A DNA stretch of 64,000 nt, taken from NCBI GenBank assembly GCA_002104935.1, contig MCGT01000004.1, positions 1,176,824-1,240,823 of the forward strand, read 5' to 3'. The stretch is from Hesseltinella vesiculosa (Eukaryota; Mucoromycota; Mucoromycetes; Mucorales; Cunninghamellaceae). The position numbers and the translations under genes are program-made. Positions 58,061 through 64,000 of this stretch are shown here, piece by piece (position 1 is the first letter of the stretch; every line of letters begins with the position of its first letter). The notes under the pieces are model-generated. The model was not told the DNA's origin. It saw nothing but the letters and a program-made list of their open reading frames with translations, and did not search any database.

Positions 58061-59068
58061 ACGAACGTCAACAACCAAAATGCAGTTCTTAGAGTTGGCC
58101 CTTTCATCCCACGCAGAGAAAATAGAGTCCTTTGCAAATGTAGGCATTGTATAAATGACGCGACTTTCAATGTTCATAAACGCCAGCCAAGCAAAGAGGG
58201 TAGAGATATGATGCAAGTCGATATGAGTTGCACTTGCAGATCCTAAACAAGAATAGAAGAACTGGCTCCGTACTCTCTGCAACGGTAGTAGAATGGACGA
58301 AAGTCATGGTAAGTGCCACTGTCAAAAAAAAAAAAAAAAACTTTTGGCGGTTACAATTTCGTGTACAGAAATATGAACGTCAGTGGATTCCGGGTAGAAA
58401 ATCATGATATCGACATGGATGAACCTGCTGCAGGAAGTCAAGTAGGAAATGAGGATAGTGAGCTTTCGTTCGAGTTAAAAAAAATCTTACCTGATAATGG
58501 TCTGTAGGCATGACGGTTTGCGCGTGGACAAGTAACTTGGAGGTGGCATCCTGTAGCAATCGTGAGCAAGATGATGCAGTGAGCTATTTCCAGCAAAGGC
58601 AGTATGACAGCTTACTCAAAGATTGCACCAGTGACTTGCAAAAAAAAAAAAAAAAAAAAAAAGGGTATGACGAGGGCGACGACTATTGCCGTTACATTGA
58701 AGAGTATTTGGATGATAATGGCCCTGATTTATCAGGTCTTGAGGTTGAAGATGGTCGCACTGAGGAGGAGGAGGAGGAGGAGGATGGTACCGTAAACTGC
58801 ACCTAGGATTATCAAAAATGAACAATCTCCACTTTTTTTAGAAAACCAAGTGGATGAAGAGCCAGATAAAAACGCGTCCGATTTCTTACCCATCTGTGTT
58901 TTGACCCTGTATTCAAATGCTTTGAGTTGTCTTGCTGGTCAATGGGACGGAATTTCGGTGGTTCCAGGTCGCAAAAATCGAAAGCAGTTGCACCGTGTTG
59001 GCAAGTCCTCGTCAACCTTGAACAAAAAAAAGCCAAAATATGTCAGCTCATCCTTCTTATTCCTTTAA
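58061..59068 (+). pseudogene. 5' relic of a Tnp2-type transposase gene
   Basis: The first exon frame starts MTNVNNQNAVLRVG and has RVLCKCRHC, matching VMLCKCQGCKY of the second copy at 61 kb. Later pieces include EEYLDDNGPDLSGLEVEDG and FLPICVLTLYSNALSC, which parallel EEYLDDYGLDIPQIDID and FLAICVLTLYSNALTR. The gene ends there; the catalytic part is missing. Poly-A runs of 17 and 22 bases interrupt it. Confidence 0.65.
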
Positions 59069-60200
59069 TCCATGTAAATCTTACGTATAATACAGATTTT
59101 AAATCAAAACTTCTTAATAATGTAATTGCATGGTGATTGAAAACCAAAAAAAGGATTAGATCTGGTTAGAAAGAAAGTTGAACAACGAAAAAAACAAAAA
59201 AAAAACTTGATAGGAATCGGTATTTGAAATGTTTACGCTGAGGACTTTTTTCCTAGTCCATCTTTTTTTTTAGCTGGCAAAACGAAACAACAACTTGCCT
59301 GGGGCTTGTCATATAGAGCATGCACAATCTTGACAAGAACTCAATTGTCTACAAAATTTCACATAAATAAGATTAGCCAGAAATGATTCATAGCATCGTC
59401 TTTTTTTTTTGATATAGTGGAGAAGAAAAAAAAACAAAAAGCTAAACTGTGTCTTTTTTTTTTACAAAATTGGATCAGTCCAACTTTTGCACACGGACAG
59501 AGCATGACAGGGGAGGGCCTTGGTAAAAAAACTCATATCATTCAGCTGTCGTGGGGACGATTTAACGACCTGACCGGGCAGCTGACTATACTAAAAAAAA
59601 AAACGCATATCGGTTCGACCATGATCACATACATCAGGCTGTTGCTCGTTCCTCCGATGCTCCAGCATCAACCAACCGCATCATGGATTGAACTAGTTGG
59701 ATTTAAGAGTAAAAAGTATGAATAACAAATTGTGCTCCATGATTTATGTGCTTTTTTAACAAACAAAAAAAAATAAACATATCAAAAAACATCCATCCCT
59801 GACCTTTCTTTTTTTTTATGTCTAACAAGAGACACTGAAACACATTTCTTTACTGGTCACCCACCACAGTCTTCTCCGTCCCTCCCCATCCCATCTCTCC
59901 TCTATACTACCAGTTTACAATCTATGTCATTAACTTTTATAAATGTCAACTTCCCTGAAAGAAAAGATAGATGGTCAGTTATTTGATTCACTAAAATAAA
60001 GCTACAGTTACCATTGAATAAAAAGTAGAGCTGACTCTTATCATATAGACAGGTTGTCTCTTACCGATGAAAAAGATTGTTAGCCTTGAATGCACGTCAT
60101 GAGCGTCCATGGAAGCAAAGATGAAAAACAAACATAAAAAAAGCAGCACCCCATTCCTTTTTAGCACAAAGTCAGTTTTTGCCCCGTGTTGATCTTATAC

Positions 60201-60301
60201 CGTGTCAGTTTAGGAATCAATAATATCAAAAATATTATTGGACCTATTGGTAGCACTTATCCAATAATACTTACGTTTTCACCGATTCCTAACCTGGCAC
60301 G
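60201..60301. repeat. Possible 101-bp MITE
   Basis: The left end CGTGTCAGTTTAGGAATCA pairs with the right end CGATTCCTAACCTGGCACG as imperfect inverted repeats of about 19 bp, and the interior has matching AATAATAT/AATATTATTGG and CCAATAATAC. Non-coding. Length and structure fit a miniature inverted-repeat element. No clear target duplication was found. Confidence 0.5.
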
Positions 60302-60544
60302 CTACTAGACGGCTGGCCACTCCCAACTTTTTTCCCTTTCACCATGGATTTAAGGCTATAGCCTCAAAAGCCCCATCTACAGTAAATCTTCATGATATTT
60401 CAATAAAATTTATTGCAAATTTGCATGTCTTTCAGGCGCAAAAAGACTATTTTCTAAAAAAAAATAAACGGTCACGTGATTCACACCACGGGAAATTGGC
60501 CCATCGCCATGACAAAAGGTTGGTAAAAAAAGTTGGTAAGTGAA

Positions 60545-60700
60545 CGTTTCGCCATGGTGACACATTCACAAAACTTTAGCAAATTTTTTAAAACGCCATG
60601 ACACGTCCGGACATTTTTACCATGGTGATTTCTTACCATTTTTTTTATAATCACTTGCCATGGTAAATTTTTTAAAACACCATGGTGACTCGTTACTGAA
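60545..60700. repeat. CCATGG-centred repeats
   Basis: The word AAATTTTTTAAAACGCCATGACAC near 60581 recurs as AAATTTTTTAAAACACCATGGTGAC near 60665. CCATGGTGA or CCATGGTAA occurs five times within 150 bp. Function unknown. Confidence 0.55.
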
Positions 60701-60973
60701 TTTGCTCGAATTTACCGGGTTTTTTCTCTCGCTTTTAATGCTCTGAATTTCATTGAAATATGGGTAGCTTTTACAGTATTACTGTTCCTTCGTTTCGTTT
60801 ATTTTCTTCTTTAATTGCAATAAAATAATCGTATTATTCTGCTCACTTTTTTTTTTCCTTTTTTGCATGTTGTTTTGCCTTTTTTTTTTGGTGCTCTTGA
60901 TTCCTACATCCCGCACGCGCACATTTCATTTCTTCTTCCTCTGACCCTCTCTCGATTTTACCTCCATTCTGGA

Positions 60974-61491
60974 ATGCAAGACACCTTCAGTGAACTAATC
61001 GATCCATTCAAGCCTCCCAAGAATAAAGTGATGCTATGCAAATGCCAGGGCTGCAAATACCTGAGTAATGGTCGAGGTCGTTGGATTGGCAAGCAGACTT
61101 TCTATGACCACAGAAATGCCGCTATTAAGAAAGGAGAAAAATGGATTAGTGAGTGAAAGAGAGGACTTATCACAAATAGAATACACGGCAAGTTTACCTT
61201 TGTATCATTCTTGTAGATCCTAAAGAAGAATACAAGGCCATGCTTCACGCTTTTCGAATCAGAAATGAAAACGATGGTAAGTTTAACGTCGTCACAAAAC
61301 TCAAGAAAAAAACTTACCAGCAACGCGGTTGACAGACGGCGGCCCAATCGCCAGGAATATCCAAGAGGATGACGCCATGGAAGAGCCAGCCACATTGCTC
61401 ACAACAACACCAGCCATCAGCCAAGTACTAGATGGAGATGTCGCTATGGAGGAGCCTGAAAACCAAGTCATGAAAGACAATTGTAAGGACG

Positions 61492-61525
<34 letters not shown>

Positions 61526-64000
61526 TAACAAGTGTCGTTGGCAAATACTGTAGGTGCTGGTGCAAATTATCAAGAAAATGATATGAGTAGTAGCATGTCA
61601 CAAGGTGATGATGACTATTACGATGACGCCAATGATCTGGATCAGCAATACGATGACGCTAGTGACTTGCAAAGCGACGGTGGTCTCTATCAAGAGCAAA
61701 CAGATTACCATCAAGAAGAATACTTGGATGATTACGGACTGGATATACCTCAAATTGATATTGATGAAACTGAAGCTGAAACGGATAGCACAGAGGGTAC
61801 TTGCTAAAAAAAAAAAAAAAAGCAAATCAAAAACATACACATATCGCACAGCGTGAGCTTACTTTTTTTTTTCAGCTGGTCCAACAGATGCTGACGATAG
61901 GCGAGATGGCGCTGTGCTTGACTTCTTGGCAATTTGTGTCTTGACGCTTTACTCTAACGCTCTGACCCGCAGAGTCGCAGAACTGATCTTACTCATATTG
62001 AATACAGCAATCATGTCCCTCGGTCACCAGGGTCAGCTCCCGGTTACAGTGAGTACCTTGAGTAGTCGTTATGAACCGACAGACGACGTTCTATTTAATT
62101 CAGCAAAAGCAGCAGTTAGCTGTTCGAAATGTCATTACGTGGATTATCGTGCCAGCCCACCTACCCACTGCCCTTACACAATGTTTCCAAATCATCCATT
62201 TGCCCCCAGCGAGCCCATGCGGTCATCCCTTGTTCAAGATCAATCCAGTTTCCAAAAAGCAGTACGCCATCAAAGCCTTCGCTCATCAGGATATTGCCAA
62301 AGTCTTGGACGTTTTTTTTTCTCGACCAGGGTTCATCGACAGTATTAACCACTGGAGAAATCGAGCCAGCACACCTGAAGGCACCATGTGCGATATCTAC
62401 GACGGCAAAATGTGGACCGAGCTCATGGATAATCAAGACCCCCCTGCACCATTCACCGACAATCACTACTCTTTGATGCTTACCCTCAACGTGGACTGGT
62501 TCCAAGCCTTCACGTCTGCCGGCAGCCATTCATCTGGAGCTATGTATCTTGTCATTAACAACCTGCCTAGGGAAGAACGATTTAAATTAGAAAATGTCAT
62601 CTTGTTTGGTATGATCCCGGCCCAAAGGAGCCCTCTACCAGCCAGATGAACCACTATTTACGGCCATTGGTGGATCAACTTGAACATTTGTATGATGGCG
62701 TTATGTTGGAGACATCAGGCGTTGCTATCAGGGCTGCCTTACTGAATGTCGTTTGCGATATTCCTGCCGCTAGGAAAGTTGGAGGTTTCCTCGGTCATTC
62801 GGCTGCATTTGCCTGCATGTATTGTGCGAAAAAATTCGAGCAAAACGAAACAAGTCAATCAAGGAACATGTCCGATTTTGAAGTGGAAGCATGGCCAAGA
62901 AAATGCAAGATGGAGATCAGACAGCTGCGAAGAAATGTCAGAAGCCACAGTCAAGGCTGAACAAGCGGTCATCGAAGAAGAATTTGGTGTGCGTTGGAGC
63001 GAATTATACAGGCTCACCTATTTTGATCCATTGCGTCAAATCGTTGTGGATCCTATGCACAACTTGTTCCTTGGTACAGCAAAAAAAAATCACCCGAGAT
63101 ACGTGGTCGCAGCAAACCACTGATGGCATCACAGGTGTAAAAAGCAGCACTGCTCTCCGCCAAAATTTTGGACCAAATGAACGAGACTTGTATTCATTGT
63201 TAGTGCCGCCAACCATGCGCTTGTCACGGCGCAAGATCGCAAGTGGTTTCGCTCAGTTGACTGCTGATGACTGCGCAAATGGACGCTCGGAATTTCACAA
63301 TGTCTAATTCATGGTCGTGGACTTGTGCATCAAGAGTAGTCAATTGGATGATGTTTGTCGACGCCTGTCGTCTGATTGTAAACCAACTGTAACTATCAAC
63401 GAAGCTGAAGAAGCCCACATGGCAAGTCGTGGAGAAAAAAAAAAAAAAAGGTTGGTAAAAAGCGTCATTCTCACTTTTTTTTATGGTACCTTGCAGTTGT
63501 TCAAAGAATTTGGCAAAAGCAGTGTTACTGAATATGGGAGCACTATCGCGACCATCAACATGCACTTGCACTGCCACCTTTTAGACAACATAAAGGACTT
63601 TGGACCAATCTATGCCTTTTGGTGCTTTGGTTTTGAAAGGTACAATGGCCGTATCAAGAAGATCACCACCAACAACAAAGATTGTTTTGAGTTGACATAT
63701 ATGGCACGATTCAATCAGCAAGTCCATCGTCGTGATTACGTGCAGCGGTTACCAAGTAGCAATTATTGGCCAGCTGCCTTTCACACGGTTCTTAATAAGC
63801 TTGCCGGTGATGGTGCAAAGCGTACAGCAGCATTCAATCAAAAAGCGCAAGACTGGGTTAGCCTTGTTCAACTGGCCGACACACCATGGTCATCCACTGG
63901 CGCCGAAGATCTTGGCCAGCACTACCTCGCTTTGCACAAAGCCAACCGGCCATCGAAGCTATCAGATGATTGCTACAACTGCCTACTTTCTTTTTACCAA
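60974..64000 (+). pseudogene. Tnp2-type (CACTA/EnSpm-like) transposase, frameshifted, 3' partial
   Basis: Exons from 60974 encode a Cys-rich N-terminus (MLCKCQGCKYLSNGRGR), an acidic low-complexity region (DDDYYDDANDLDQQYDD) and FLAICVLTLYSNALTR. The Tnp2 catalytic region follows: MLTLNVDWFQAF with the first Asp near 62495, GFLGHSAAFACMYCAKKF, RWSELYRL, then VDPMHNLFLGTAK with a further Asp near 63050. The C-terminal NMHLHCHLLDNIKDFGP and FWCFGFERYNGRIKK segment is near 63560-63655. Several frame breaks interrupt it: at IPGPKEP (about 62620), around 62900, in an A8 run at 63084, and near 63310. Reading continues to the window edge. It is most likely dead. Confidence 0.8.

Larger units (their letters stand above)
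59069..60973. other. Spacer between the two transposase relics
   Basis: 1.9 kb of AT-rich DNA containing a MITE-like element at 60201-60301 and CCATGG-centred repeats at 60545-60700. Frames at 59417-59725 are low-complexity. No gene recognised. Confidence 0.5.

Noticed and set aside
59417..59725. 102-codon frame between the transposase relics
   Set aside because: Starts in a Lys run and crosses several A/T tracts; no similarity to any known protein by eye.

Overview
The window is nuclear DNA from a filamentous fungus, most likely a Mucoromycota species (order Mucorales). The evidence is gene structure and gene content. There are many short introns of about 35-85 nt, often carrying long A or T runs. 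The carotenoid genes carB and carRP lie side by side and divergent, with a fused lycopene cyclase/phytoene synthase. Every host gene I could splice gives an exon sum divisible by three, so most of the exon models below are internally consistent. Donors of the form GC (GCAAGT) recur in several genes.

Region 1-43.7 kb is an ordinary, densely packed host gene region. In order it holds: a SWIRM+JAMM MYSM1-like deubiquitinase (5' end cut by the window edge), a small RPEL-repeat protein, an antiquitin-type aldehyde dehydrogenase, a small CaaX protein, carB and carRP, a decayed DDE transposase, the centromere/Fanconi histone-fold protein MHF1 (CENP-S), a hypothetical protein, a chitin deacetylase, the GID4 degron receptor, tRNA-Gly(GCC), an amino-acid permease with micro-exons, a heme-thiolate peroxidase, a protein kinase with a long disordered tail, a Zn2Cys6 transcription factor, UVRAG/Vps38, a second aldehyde dehydrogenase, an M1 aminopeptidase, a C2H2 factor, cytosolic methionyl-tRNA synthetase and NDUFA2 of respiratory complex I.

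Region 43.7-64 kb is an accessory island. It contains tandem and inverted repeats, a 128-bp perfect palindrome inside a larger diverged foldback, and relics of an unrecognised gene family. Its centre is a head-to-head pair of paralogous multi-exon genes built from tandem HNH/NUMOD-like modules (48.8-54.0 kb). One paralog keeps two complete HNH motifs and the other has lost the key residues. The pair sits between two roughly 250-bp, nearly identical inverted repeats (48.40-48.65 and 54.97-55.23 kb), so the whole looks like a 6.8-kb mobile or selfish unit. This is the strongest candidate for an undescribed system. Further right are two decayed Tnp2-type (CACTA/EnSpm-like) transposase genes, the second running off the right edge.

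Functionally, carB and carRP together make beta-carotene from geranylgeranyl diphosphate. The other host genes are housekeeping or regulatory and are not obviously linked to each other. All functional names come from motif recognition by eye; no database search was possible.
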